NCBI RefSeq assembly: GCF_018333375.1
Contig: NZ_BORW01000016.1
Location: 44,952-108,951, forward strand
Direction of reading: 5' to 3'
Length of the DNA: 64,000 nucleotides
Source: Paenibacillus cookii
GTDB lineage: Bacteria > Bacillota > Bacilli > Paenibacillales > Paenibacillaceae
The position numbers and the translations under genes are program-made. The notes beneath the pieces were generated by a model, which was not told the DNA's origin, searched no databases, and was given only the letters and a program-made list of their open reading frames with translations. Numbering within the stretch: position 1 is the stretch's first letter; every line of letters begins with the position of its first letter. Below are positions 18,963 through 26,488 of this stretch, piece by piece.

Positions 18963-20102
18963 ATGGACAAGTTCGAAAATTTCAACAAAAAAACGCCGGC
19001 GGTATTGCTGCTGCTGTTTATCGGCGTCATGCTCGCCCTGAATCTGGCCGCGCCGGACCGGACCTTTTCGGACTCGGAGAACCGCATGCTGAAGCAGCTG
19101 CCGCATTTTACGTTCGAATCGCTGCTTTCGGGCGCCTTTACTTCCGATTTCGAGGCTTACGTGTCCGATCAATTTGCCCTGCGCGACTTATGGATCGGAG
19201 CGAAAACCGACGCGGACCGCGCCATGGGAAAAAAGGAAAGCAACGGGGTTTACCTTGGAAAAGACGGTTACCTGATCCAGAAGTTCGTCCCTCCGGCGGA
19301 AGGGGATTTGGAAGCCAAAATGCAAGCCATCCATGCGTTTGACCAAGCGACGCCAGGCTTGCGCAAATATGCGATGATCGTGCCGACGGCAGCGGCCGTG
19401 CTTCAAGACAAGCTGCCGAAATACGCCGAAACCGGCGCCGAGGAGGATTATTTGGGCATGATCCGGCAGATGATGCCTCCCGGCATCCGTTTTGTCGATG
19501 TGTTCCCCGCATTATATGCTGTACGGGAGCAGCCCATTTTTTATCGAACCGACCACCACTGGACGACGAAAGGGGCTTATGCCGCCTATCTGGAGCTGTG
19601 CAAGCACATGGGGCTGAACGCGCAAAAAGAAGAGGATTTTCACATCCGGCAGGCCACCGGCACGTTTTTCGGCTCGCTGTATTCCAAAAGCGGGTACAGG
19701 CATGTGCAGCCCGACTCCATCCAGCTCTATCTGCCAAAGCATCCGGAAGCCTATACCGTCTCGTATGTCGACGAAGGGCGGACCACCGATTCGTTGTATG
19801 CGATGGACCAGCTGCGGAAGAAGGATAAATATGCGGTCTTTTTGAACGGCAACCACGCGCTGGTTCGGATCCAAACGGGTCAGAAGAACGGGAGAAAGCT
19901 GCTGGTCGTCAAGGATTCGTACGCAAACAGCTTCGTTCCGTTTTTGCTCATGCATTTCGGCGAAATTGACGTGGTGGATCTTCGTTACTACGAGGACGAT
20001 CTGGCGGCTTTGGTGAAGGAACGCGGCATTCGGGAGATGCTGCTGTTATACAACGCAATCACGTTTTGCGAAGACCCATCCATCAAACACATATCGGAGT
20101 GA
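18963..20102 (+). CDS. DHHW-family (AlgJ/AlgX-like) acetylation partner
   Basis: 379 residues with one N-terminal membrane anchor (AVLLLLFIGVMLALNLAA) and an extracytoplasmic domain. The family motif FYRTDHHWTTKGAY supplies the predicted catalytic Asp-His pair of the SGNH-like fold, and VVKDSYANSFVPFL contains the candidate nucleophile Ser. It follows the MBOAT gene by 12 bases, the same order as in known MBOAT/DHHW gene pairs. The likely job is to receive acetyl groups from the MBOAT protein and attach them to an exported glycan. The target polymer cannot be named because no glycan synthase is in the window. Confidence 0.9.
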   Translation: MDKFENFNKKTPAVLLLLFIGVMLALNLAAPDRTFSDSENRMLKQLPHFTFESLLSGAFTSDFEAYVSDQFALRDLWIGAKTDADRAMGKKESNGVYLGKDGYLIQKFVPPAEGDLEAKMQAIHAFDQATPGLRKYAMIVPTAAAVLQDKLPKYAETGAEEDYLGMIRQMMPPGIRFVDVFPALYAVREQPIFYRTDHHWTTKGAYAAYLELCKHMGLNAQKEEDFHIRQATGTFFGSLYSKSGYRHVQPDSIQLYLPKHPEAYTVSYVDEGRTTDSLYAMDQLRKKDKYAVFLNGNHALVRIQTGQKNGRKLLVVKDSYANSFVPFLLMHFGEIDVVDLRYYEDDLAALVKERGIREMLLLYNAITFCEDPSIKHISE

Positions 20103-20106
20103 TTTT

Positions 20107-20604
20107 ATGAATACGCCATGGAAAGGAAAAACACGGGGCTGGCTTGCCGCCATCCTCGCAATCGCCGTCGTCATTGGCCTGTTATCCGGGTGCGCAGGGG
20201 GGAGGGGCAAAGGAACCGCCGCGACGTCCCTCGATGAAATAGGGGAAAAGATCGGACAGGCGGCAGATTTGAAAGAAATGAAAAAGGGAGACCTGAAAAA
20301 GCTGCAGAAGTTGTACAATATCGATCCGGACGCCGTCGAGGGCTTCATCCTCTATACGTCGAACTCGAACGTCAGAGCGGATGAATGGGCAGTGATCCAA
20401 CTGAAGGATCCGCAGCAGGCGGAAAACGTCAAAGCCGGCATCGGGCAGCGGATTGCCGCGCAAAAAATCAAATTCAAGGATTACCGCCCCAACGAGTTTT
20501 TTCTGGTGGAAAACCATGTGCTGAAAACAAAAGGTTCGTTCGTCTTTTTTGCTGTCTCTCAGGAAGCGGAGCAAATGGAAAAAGCGTTCGACGATGCGTT
20601 TTGA
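20107..20604 (+). CDS. DUF4358 lipoprotein
   Basis: 165 residues. The N-terminus is a lipoprotein signal (VVIGLLSGCAGG). The rest matches the DUF4358 pattern: a stretch around LYNIDPDAVEGFILYTS and DEWAVIQLKDPQQAENV, and a short C-terminal part (NHVLKTKGSFVFFAVS). DUF4358 genes recur next to MBOAT and DHHW genes in Firmicutes, so a structural or accessory role in the acylation complex is likely, although no biochemical function is known to me. It starts four bases after the DHHW stop codon and is the last gene before a terminator. Confidence 0.85.
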   Translation: MNTPWKGKTRGWLAAILAIAVVIGLLSGCAGGRGKGTAATSLDEIGEKIGQAADLKEMKKGDLKKLQKLYNIDPDAVEGFILYTSNSNVRADEWAVIQLKDPQQAENVKAGIGQRIAAQKIKFKDYRPNEFFLVENHVLKTKGSFVFFAVSQEAEQMEKAFDDAF

Positions 20605-20693
20605 TGCTTTTTGACTGGATAGATGCACAGATGGATATCAAATGATCATAGTTTGCTGCCAAAGGGCCAGCGATAAATACAATTGTTTAACGA

Positions 20694-20719
20694 AGCCGCG
20701 AAACTGCGCGGCTTTTTTT
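20694..20719 (+). terminator. Terminator of O-acylation operon
   Basis: AGCCGCG pairs with CGCGGCT around a six-base loop, followed by seven T residues. It lies 90 bases after the last gene. The remaining part of the 332-base gap holds only the promoter listed next. Confidence 0.85.
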
Positions 20720-20824
20720 CATGGGAGCAGAGATTCAGGAACCTGACGACAGCGATTCGGAACGTTCCCTGCCCGGTTCACAATACCTGCTTGGCAGGCT
20801 GCACGGTTTCTGACTGATTTTTTT

Positions 20825-20853
20825 GACATTGCAAGGAAAAGTATGGAAAATGG
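20825..20853 (+). promoter_or_regulatory. Candidate promoter for sigma-factor gene
   Basis: A perfect TTGACA, 17 bases, then GAAAAT. It lies about 85 bases before the start codon. Confidence 0.5.
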
Positions 20854-20936
20854 GAACGAATGTGTGGTAAAATCAGATCAATTTAAAAGCATTTGACGAA
20901 TCATAGGATTTCATTTTGATCATATGGAGCCGAACG

Positions 20937-21692
20937 ATGACGACACCCCTTTATTCTACTTTTCCCCATGACCTCGAAGGAATGTTGACGGACGTGAGAC
21001 CGGAACTGCTTCGTTACTGCCGATCCCTGACGGGCAGGGAATGGGAGGCCGAAGATCTGGCGCAGGAGACGTTGATCCGCGTCCTGTGCCGCCATGCAAA
21101 AATGCCGGGAATCAAGGTGAACAAGCCTTACGTGTTCCGGATAGCCCGGAATCTTTGGATCGACCGCTGCCGCCTTGGCCGCCGCCAGACATCCGTATCC
21201 TTCGAAGAGCTGGATCCTTGTGCCGCACCGGCAGCCCCGGCCGAATCGGACTTCCTCATCACTCGCGAGCTTCTGGAGGAGCTGATGTACCGTCTGACGC
21301 CCAAACCTTTTGTCATCGTATTGCTGTGCGACGTGTTCGGCATGACCGCCAAAGAAGCGGGGCGCTGCATCGACGCGGCGGAAGTATCGGTGCAGGTTGC
21401 CCTTTCGAGGGCTCGAAAACGGTTGCGCCGTCTCGCGCTCCAGGAACCGGAGGGACCTCCCGACGGCGGTTTCCCGCACCGGAAAAGCCCCGAAGCGGTA
21501 CATGCCAAACTGCTCTCTTCCGTGGCCGAAGCATTTCGCCGTTACGATCCCCGGCTGATCTACGAGGCCTACTTGCATCTGTTTGAACATGGCTGCCGGA
21601 TCGCGGAAATCCATGCGAAAGGCTGCCGGTGCTTTTTGACGCTCCATGATCCGGACGGCAATCTGCTGATGATCAGCGAATCATTTATTTGA
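20937..21692 (+). CDS. ECF-type RNA polymerase sigma factor with C-terminal extension
   Basis: 251 residues from the ATG at 20937, with GGAG seven bases upstream; a TTG at 20916 is a weaker option. Region 2 is seen at LLRYCRSLTGREWEAEDLAQET and region 4 near VVLLCDVFGMTAKEAGRCID ... VALSRARKRLRRL. After region 4 there is an extra segment of about 80 residues (SPEAVHAKLLSSVAEAFRRYD onward), longer than simple ECF factors. No anti-sigma gene adjoins it; in several ECF groups such a C-terminal extension replaces the anti-sigma factor. The following genes are VOC proteins in the same direction, so they may be its targets. Region 2 is only moderately canonical. Confidence 0.82.
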   Translation: MTTPLYSTFPHDLEGMLTDVRPELLRYCRSLTGREWEAEDLAQETLIRVLCRHAKMPGIKVNKPYVFRIARNLWIDRCRLGRRQTSVSFEELDPCAAPAAPAESDFLITRELLEELMYRLTPKPFVIVLLCDVFGMTAKEAGRCIDAAEVSVQVALSRARKRLRRLALQEPEGPPDGGFPHRKSPEAVHAKLLSSVAEAFRRYDPRLIYEAYLHLFEHGCRIAEIHAKGCRCFLTLHDPDGNLLMISESFI

Positions 21693-21777
21693 GAAACTTT
21701 TGCAGCCATGTATGGTTTGAGGCTTATTCATCGTTATTCATATGAAGTAAGCAGATCCGATCGAAAGGAGGAACTCC

Positions 21778-21978
21778 ATGCCGCCCGTGCTAACGATGAT
21801 GGAGTGCATCGGCAGGGGCATTCTGCCGGTTCCGGATGCCAGGCTGGCAGCGGAATGGTACGCCGGCGAATTCGAATTTCAAATCGCGCGGCGGGGCAGC
21901 AAAGAAATCGATTTAATGCTCGGCGAGGGAGAAATATCAATTACCATGATCCGCATGGAGGAAAGGATACATCGTTAA
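21778..21978 (+). pseudogene. Truncated VOC-family protein
   Basis: 66 codons with an excellent AAAGGAGG box and ATG. The product matches the first beta-alpha-beta half of a VOC (glyoxalase fold) domain (LPVPDARLAAEWYAGEFEFQI, then MLGEGEISITMIRM) and stops where the fold is half made. A complete VOC domain needs about 120 residues, so this is a gene cut short rather than a normal small protein. The next 50 bases to the following VOC gene carry no continuation. It might still be translated. Confidence 0.6.
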
Positions 21979-22027
21979 ACGTTGCAAGGTCTGAGGCTAC
22001 AAATTTAGGAAAGGGAGGTGGTTCTTA

Positions 22028-22840
22028 TTGGTTAATCATGGCCATGGCGTTCAGGCTGCTGCCGGCATCCCGCTTGCGAACCGGGTAGCCAGCGTGTTCG
22101 TGCACGTGACGGATCTGCGCACGTCGGCGGAATGGTACAGCCGTTTATTGGGACTGCCGCTGATGGAGGAACGGCTGAACGGAGGACCCGTCTATTGGTT
22201 TGATTTTCAAGGCACGCATTTGATTCTCGATTCGAACCGCGTGAACCGGCAAAAACCCGATTGGGACGAAGGGATGATGCCTCGCATCATGTTCGCGGCG
22301 CAGGAGATCGACGCAGCCTTTAGGCATGTGCGGGAAAAAGGCGGCGAACCGATCGATGAGCCGGAAAGGCACGGCACGATGGCCTTCTTCAATTTCCGCG
22401 ATCCGGAGGGGAACGTCCATATGGCGTGCTGTGCTGAGCACGCGGGGGAGGCGTTGCCACCCGAGCCGAGCAACGTTAGTCCGATTTTGCCGCGCGTCGG
22501 AGGCGTGTTCGTCGACGTGAAGAACATGCCGGAGGCTGCGCGCTGGTATTCCGATCTTTTGGGCGTGCCTTTTGACGGATCGGCTGCAGAGGAACGCATC
22601 TATTCCGTGCCGACGGATTCCGGCGCCGCGCTGCTGCTCGATCATAACCGTTATTTAAATCGGGAGTCGTTTACGGAAGTGTTTTATTTCGAGACGGACG
22701 ATTTTGATGCGGCCTTCGCATTCGCCCGAGACCAGGGGTTTCAGATTGCGGGCGAACCCTGCCGCTTTCCGGATCTGAGCGAGTTTGCCCTCTTGGATCC
22801 CGATGGCAACCGCATCGTCGTCGCGCATATGCATATTTAA
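22028..22840 (+). CDS. Two-domain VOC-family protein (glyoxalase fold)
   Basis: 270 residues from a TTG start that has an AAAGGGAGGTGG box ten bases upstream. Two tandem VOC modules are visible, each opening with a beta strand and WYS...LLG (residues 18-135: VFVHVTDLRTSAEWYSRLLG ... FFNFRDPEGNVHMACC; residues 155-270: VFVDVKNMPEAARWYSDLLG ... FALLDPDGNRIVVAH). The DPEGN and DPDGN ends match bleomycin-resistance/dioxygenase relatives. The substrate is unknown. It is the one intact member of a local run of VOC genes at 21.8-23.6 kb. Confidence 0.87.
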   Translation: MVNHGHGVQAAAGIPLANRVASVFVHVTDLRTSAEWYSRLLGLPLMEERLNGGPVYWFDFQGTHLILDSNRVNRQKPDWDEGMMPRIMFAAQEIDAAFRHVREKGGEPIDEPERHGTMAFFNFRDPEGNVHMACCAEHAGEALPPEPSNVSPILPRVGGVFVDVKNMPEAARWYSDLLGVPFDGSAAEERIYSVPTDSGAALLLDHNRYLNRESFTEVFYFETDDFDAAFAFARDQGFQIAGEPCRFPDLSEFALLDPDGNRIVVAHMHI

Positions 22841-22861
22841 TCGAAAAGGAGAAGTGAAACC

Positions 22862-23647
22862 GTGTCCAAGCAAATCAGCAGTTCATTAACCGTATTATCC
22901 GTATCCGATTTGGTACGCTCCAGGCAGTATTACCGGGAGGTTCTTGGTTTCGACGTGACGGACTGGTGGGCCGAACGCGACGGACTCACCGGGCTTGCGC
23001 TCAAACTTCATCAGGCTCCGGACCCGGCCGCCGTACATCCGAACCCGCCTGAACCGGGAGCGGAGCTTGGCATCGATGTTTCCGCCTATGTCGATACATG
23101 GGCCGCGCTGGACAGCCTCTACGAAGAATTCAAGTCCAAAGGCGCCATCATCGCCCAAGAACCGGTCATCTAAGCAGAAGGCGGACCCTGGAAGGAATTC
23201 GTGATCGCCGATCCGGACGGGTATCATCTGGCGTTTGGCGGGATCGACGGCAGCCGGGCCCATTGCAGCATCGATCCGCATATTCAAGCCGCATTTTTGT
23301 GGGTGCGGGACTTGAACCGCGCAGTGGAGCGGTATGCCAAGCTGATGGGGCTGGAGGTCAGGGCGGAGGACCGTTTCGATCATCTGCACGTGTTTCATCT
23401 GAATAACGGGGCGGAGCTCATTTTGGATTCCAACGGGATGGAGGACGTGCCGATTCCCGAGCGGGGGCCGGTTCTTTTTCAATTGGGCACGTACAATATC
23501 GAAAAAGCCGCAAAAGAAGCGGAGGAAATCGGCTTTGAGATCGTTTACGGCATTCAAAGGCTCCCCCGCGTGTCGTTTTTTAACATTCGGGACGAGGACG
23601 GGAATATCGTGATGGTTTGCCAGCGGCATGCGGGGGTGGCGTCGTGA
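22862..23647 (+). pseudogene. Two-domain VOC gene with in-frame TAA
   Basis: A GTG start after AAAGGAG opens a VOC domain (TVLSVSDLVRSRQYYREVLG) that runs to a TAA at 23171-23173. The same frame then continues without a gap (AEGGPWKEFVIADPDGYHLAFGG) through a second VOC domain (FLWVRDLNRAVERYAKLMG ... FFNIRDEDGNIVMVC) to TGA at 23645. Both halves keep VOC motifs and the frame never shifts, so one substitution explains the break; TAT or TAC (Tyr) is the likely ancestral codon. Either a recent pseudogene, a read-through gene or a sequencing error. Without read-through, the downstream half could only start at GTG 23201. Confidence 0.85.
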
Positions 23648-23951
23648 ACGTGGAAATCGAAGAAATCCCCGAAATGAAAGCCGCGGTTCTGCGGGTTCTT
23701 AGAGACGGAAAACGGGTCCGCAAATCTTGGGCATAAGTCACCGCATGGCTCAACGGACATCCGGCGGTGGCGGAACGGGAGCACGGAGTCTTCATTCCGG
23801 AGTGGCAGTGTGCGACGGAAGTGACCACGCGCGAAGGTTCCTTCGGGTTCGAAATGAACTGCATCCGTTGAATCCGTTTGACGTTCCGGCGGACGAAATC
23901 GACGGGATCCCGGTCATGGCGCTGCTGGGGCTATATTTGAAGACAAAATAG
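23644..23951 (+). pseudogene. Decayed GyrI-like (effector-binding) protein
   Basis: Starts with GTGA overlapping the stop of the preceding gene. The frame reads VEIEEIPEMKAAVLRVL and then meets TAA at 23734-23736; beyond it the same frame continues (AWLNGHPAVAERE, VFIPEWQCATEV) to TGA at 23869. The typical C-terminal end (NPFDVPADEIDGIPVMALLG) lies in another frame. One nonsense codon and one frameshift are therefore needed to rebuild a GyrI-like small-molecule-binding protein of about 100 residues. Two hits make loss of function much likelier than a sequencing error. Confidence 0.65.
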
Positions 23952-24004
23952 AAAGGACGATTTCCAAGGTCAATCGACTTGCCCGGAATATCGTCCTTTT
24001 GTTT
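23952..24004 (+). terminator. Terminator after VOC/GyrI-like cluster
   Basis: AAAGGACGAT pairs with ATCGTCCTTT across a 28-base loop, followed by a T-rich stretch; placed directly at the end of the decayed gene. Confidence 0.75.
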
Positions 24005-24030
24005 TCCATCCAAGGTTATTTCTACTCAAA

Positions 24031-24113
24031 AACTTACAAAAAACATTAGTTTACTTGACATTAATCGCTAGTCAAAATATAATCACAAACATAAAGTAAT
24101 TAACTTACAAAAA
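24031..24113 (+). promoter_or_regulatory. catDE-like promoter flanked by 12-bp direct repeats
   Basis: TTGACA (24055-24060) and TATAAT (24078-24083) with a 17-base spacer form a perfect consensus sigma-A promoter. Identical 12-mers AACTTACAAAAA lie on both sides (24031-24042 and 24102-24113), and the second is part of GTAA-N5-TTAC (24096-24108). TTGAC/GTCAA also forms a dyad between the boxes. In Bacillus subtilis the catDE promoter is repressed by the quinone-sensing YodB and CatR proteins, whose operators carry TTAC/GTAA-type arms, so these repeats are good operator candidates. No such regulator is in the window. Confidence 0.75.
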
Positions 24114-24120
24114 TAACGCT

Positions 24121-24561
24121 ATGTCCAATAGGTTATCAGGGAGGAATTCTTATCATGACAAAAAACAAGAAATCGGCGCGTTGTTGTTGAGGATTTTTTT
24201 AGGCGCTGCCTTTTTCGCCCACGGTTTGGCTAAGTTCCAAGGAGGCATCGGCAACACGGCCGCATTTTTCGAAAGCTTGGGTCTGCCGGGTTTTGCGGCT
24301 TACATCGTGGCGACGATCGAGCTCATCGGCGGAGCCGCCATGATTCTCGGGATTGGAACGCGGGTGATCGCGTGCTTGTTTGTCTTGATTATGGCCGGAG
24401 CAATCTTCAAGGTAAAACTGGCCGCAGGTTTTTTGGGGAGCAACCAATCTCCGGGATACGAAATCGACCTGGCGCTGCTGATCATTTCCGTGTACTTCAT
24501 CATCGGCAACCGCTCATCGCTCGCATTGGATAATCTCATTTTTCGATCGAAACAACAATAA
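24121..24561 (+). CDS. catD: DoxX-family membrane protein (CatD-like), frameshifted at start
   Basis: The body (EIGALLLRIFLGAAFFAHGL onward) is a four-helix DoxX protein of about 130 residues, encoded directly before a catechol-dioxygenase gene exactly as CatD precedes CatE in B. subtilis. The strong ribosome site AGGGAGG points to the ATG at 24155, but that ATG is in another frame and meets a stop after 11 codons. Adding one A to the A6 tract at 24159-24164 would join it to the body (MTKKQEIGALLLR). The in-frame ATG at 24121 has no ribosome site. So the locus is either mutated, mis-sequenced or expressed by slippage on the A-tract. Confidence 0.75.
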   Translation: MSNRLSGRNSYHDKKQEIGALLLRIFLGAAFFAHGLAKFQGGIGNTAAFFESLGLPGFAAYIVATIELIGGAAMILGIGTRVIACLFVLIMAGAIFKVKLAAGFLGSNQSPGYEIDLALLIISVYFIIGNRSSLALDNLIFRSKQQ

Positions 24562-24586
24562 ATCAAAACGGAGGACTCGGCGTAAC

Positions 24587-25438
24587 ATGAACTTTCATCG
24601 TAAACCGCACACCTTTATCGGCCAGGTGGACTTAAAAGTTTCCAATTTGGAGCGTTCGCTTGCCTTTTATCAATATGTGATCGGATTTCGCGTTTTGGAG
24701 CAGTCCGACGGAAAAGCGATCTTGACGGCGGACGGCAAAACCCCGCTGTTATCGATCGAACAACCCGGACAGGTTTCGCCGAAACAGCCGCGCACGACAG
24801 GCCTGTACCATTTTGCGCTCCTGCTGCCGAAGCGGTCCGATTTGGCCCGCGTGCTGCAGCATTTTATCCAGCACCAGATTCCGCTTCAAGGGGCGTCGGA
24901 TCATTTGGTCAGCGAAGCCCTGTATTTGGCGGACCCGGACGGCAACGGCATCGAAATATATGCCGACCGGCCGTCATCGTCATGGGCGTGGGCCAACGGG
25001 CAGGTCGTCATGGATACCCGGGCCCTTGATATTCGCGATCTTTTGCAGGAAGGGGAGGGAGCCCAATGGGACGGCCTTCCTGCGGAGACGTTGATGGGGC
25101 ACATCCATCTGCATGTCTCTTCTTTGCAGGAGGCCGAAACATTTTATGGCCATGGGCTGGGCTTCGATGTCGTCAGCCGGCTTGGCAACCAGGCGTTATT
25201 TATCTCGACGGGCCGGTATCACCATCATATCGGGTTAAATACCTGGAACGGGGTAGGCGCTCCTGCGCCCGCGGAAAACAGCGCCGGGTTGGCTTCCTTC
25301 GATATCGTATTTCCGGACGAGGAAGCGAGAAAAAGCGCCGTTCGGCGGCTGAAGGCCATGGGTGTTACCGTTCATGAAAGCCAAGCTGCCTGGATTACGG
25401 AAGATCCGTCCCATAACCGGATCCGGCTGTTGATTTAA
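24587..25438 (+). CDS. catE: Catechol-2,3-dioxygenase (CatE-like)
   Basis: 283 residues, two VOC domains of the extradiol-dioxygenase kind. The first His ligand lies in the N-terminal part of module two (MGHIHLHVSSLQEAETFYG), the second near YHHHIGLNTW, and EALYLADPDGNGIEIYADR closes module one; these stretches match B. subtilis CatE as I remember it. The enzyme opens catechol rings and takes part in quinone detoxification. GGAGG precedes the ATG and the gene follows the DoxX gene by 25 bases in one operon. Confidence 0.88.
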   Translation: MNFHRKPHTFIGQVDLKVSNLERSLAFYQYVIGFRVLEQSDGKAILTADGKTPLLSIEQPGQVSPKQPRTTGLYHFALLLPKRSDLARVLQHFIQHQIPLQGASDHLVSEALYLADPDGNGIEIYADRPSSSWAWANGQVVMDTRALDIRDLLQEGEGAQWDGLPAETLMGHIHLHVSSLQEAETFYGHGLGFDVVSRLGNQALFISTGRYHHHIGLNTWNGVGAPAPAENSAGLASFDIVFPDEEARKSAVRRLKAMGVTVHESQAAWITEDPSHNRIRLLI

Positions 25439-25461
25439 ACCGGCCAATACGGATTGATTCA

Positions 25462-25501
25462 AGCCCATTTGCAGGCATTAGGCCATGCGATGGGTTTTTT
25501 T
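25462..25501 (+). terminator. Terminator of catDE-like operon
   Basis: AGCCCAT pairs with ATGGGT across an inner GCA/TGC hairpin and is followed by seven T residues. Confidence 0.8.
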
Positions 25502-25543
25502 CTGGTTTCTAACATTTATTAGCCAAGTGATTAAATTCAATGA

Positions 25544-25607
25544 TTGTATTGATGAACATTGTCCATTACAATAAGACAAACCAAACTACCATACTAGTTA
25601 TACTAGT
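25544..25607 (+). promoter_or_regulatory. Promoter and GntR-type operator for NIF3/GntR/GH67 operon
   Basis: TTGTAT (25544-25549), a 17-base spacer and TACAAT (25567-25572) form a promoter. About 20 bases after the -10 lies ACTAGT-TAT-ACTAGT (25593-25607), two copies of a six-base palindrome, placed where a bound repressor would block transcription. The operon encodes its own GntR regulator. Confidence 0.6.
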
Positions 25608-25647
25608 GTGCCTTTGATGGAGCATGCGCCATGGGGAGGGGAAACGT

Positions 25648-26448
25648 TTGAGCATCACCGTACAGAATGTGATCGACAAACTGCATCGTGCATTCGGGCC
25701 ATACGAAACCACGGTGGACGGCATCGTTGCGGGAAGCGGCCAAACGGCCGTCCGCGGCATCGCGGTATCGTTTGTCGCCTCTTACGAAGCGATCAAGGAA
25801 GCGGCGGCGCTTGGCGCCAATTTGCTGATTACCCACGAAGGGGCGTTTTACCGCCATCAGGAAGGCGGGAGGGGGACGGCCGATCGCAGCCGGGTTCGAC
25901 TCATGAAGGAGAGTTACATTCAATCGGCAGGAATGGCGATCTATCGGTATCATGACCATCCGCACCGGACAAATCCCGATTTGATCACCCGGGGACTGCT
26001 TCGTGCATTGGAGTGGGAGCGGTACCAGCACGACTATGCCGATGCCGCGGTTGTGGTGACCCTGCCGGAAGCGCGCCGGATTCGCGAGATCGCGTCCCAT
26101 GTCAAAAGCAAACTTCATCTTCCCTACCTGCGCGCGGCAGGGAGCATGGAAACCGCCTGTCAAACCATCGGCATCGCCGTAGGATACCGGGGGGGCGGCG
26201 AGGTAGCCATTCCTCTGTACGAGAGAGCGGAAGTCGATCTCCTGCTCGCCGGGGAAGGTCCCGAATGGGAAACGCCGGAATACGTCCGGGATGCGGCCGC
26301 CCAAGGCATCGGCCGTTCGTTGTTCGTATTGGGTCATGCGGCCAGCGAAGAGCCGGGCATGGAACTGCTGGCGGAACTGATCGGGGATCTGTTCCCCGGC
26401 ATGCCGGTTCATTTTGTCCGGACGCCGTCGCCGCTGCTAATCATATGA
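25648..26448 (+). CDS. NIF3-like dinuclear metal-centre protein
   Basis: 266 residues from a TTG with GGAGGGG about six bases upstream; an in-frame ATG at 25624 has a poorly spaced site. It begins SITVQNVIDKLHRAFG and carries metal-ligand motifs of the NIF3/YqfO family: LLITHEGAFYR, a HDHPHR stretch in IYRYHDHPHRTNPD, and near the end LFVLGHAASEEPGMELL, where His and Glu close the site. NIF3 proteins form hexamers with a di-metal centre; their biochemical role is unsettled. Here the gene heads an operon with a GntR regulator and an alpha-glucuronidase, so a hydrolase or accessory function in uronic-acid sugar use is plausible but unproven. Confidence 0.85.
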   Translation: MSITVQNVIDKLHRAFGPYETTVDGIVAGSGQTAVRGIAVSFVASYEAIKEAAALGANLLITHEGAFYRHQEGGRGTADRSRVRLMKESYIQSAGMAIYRYHDHPHRTNPDLITRGLLRALEWERYQHDYADAAVVVTLPEARRIREIASHVKSKLHLPYLRAAGSMETACQTIGIAVGYRGGGEVAIPLYERAEVDLLLAGEGPEWETPEYVRDAAAQGIGRSLFVLGHAASEEPGMELLAELIGDLFPGMPVHFVRTPSPLLII

Positions 26449-26488
26449 ATGAATACCCTACGAAGCGAATGCAGAAAGAGGTTGCCGT

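Noticed and set aside
22028..23647. Selenocysteine or other recoding at the TAA in the VOC gene
   Set aside because: Selenocysteine uses TGA and no SECIS-like hairpin is seen; simple mutation is the most economical reading.
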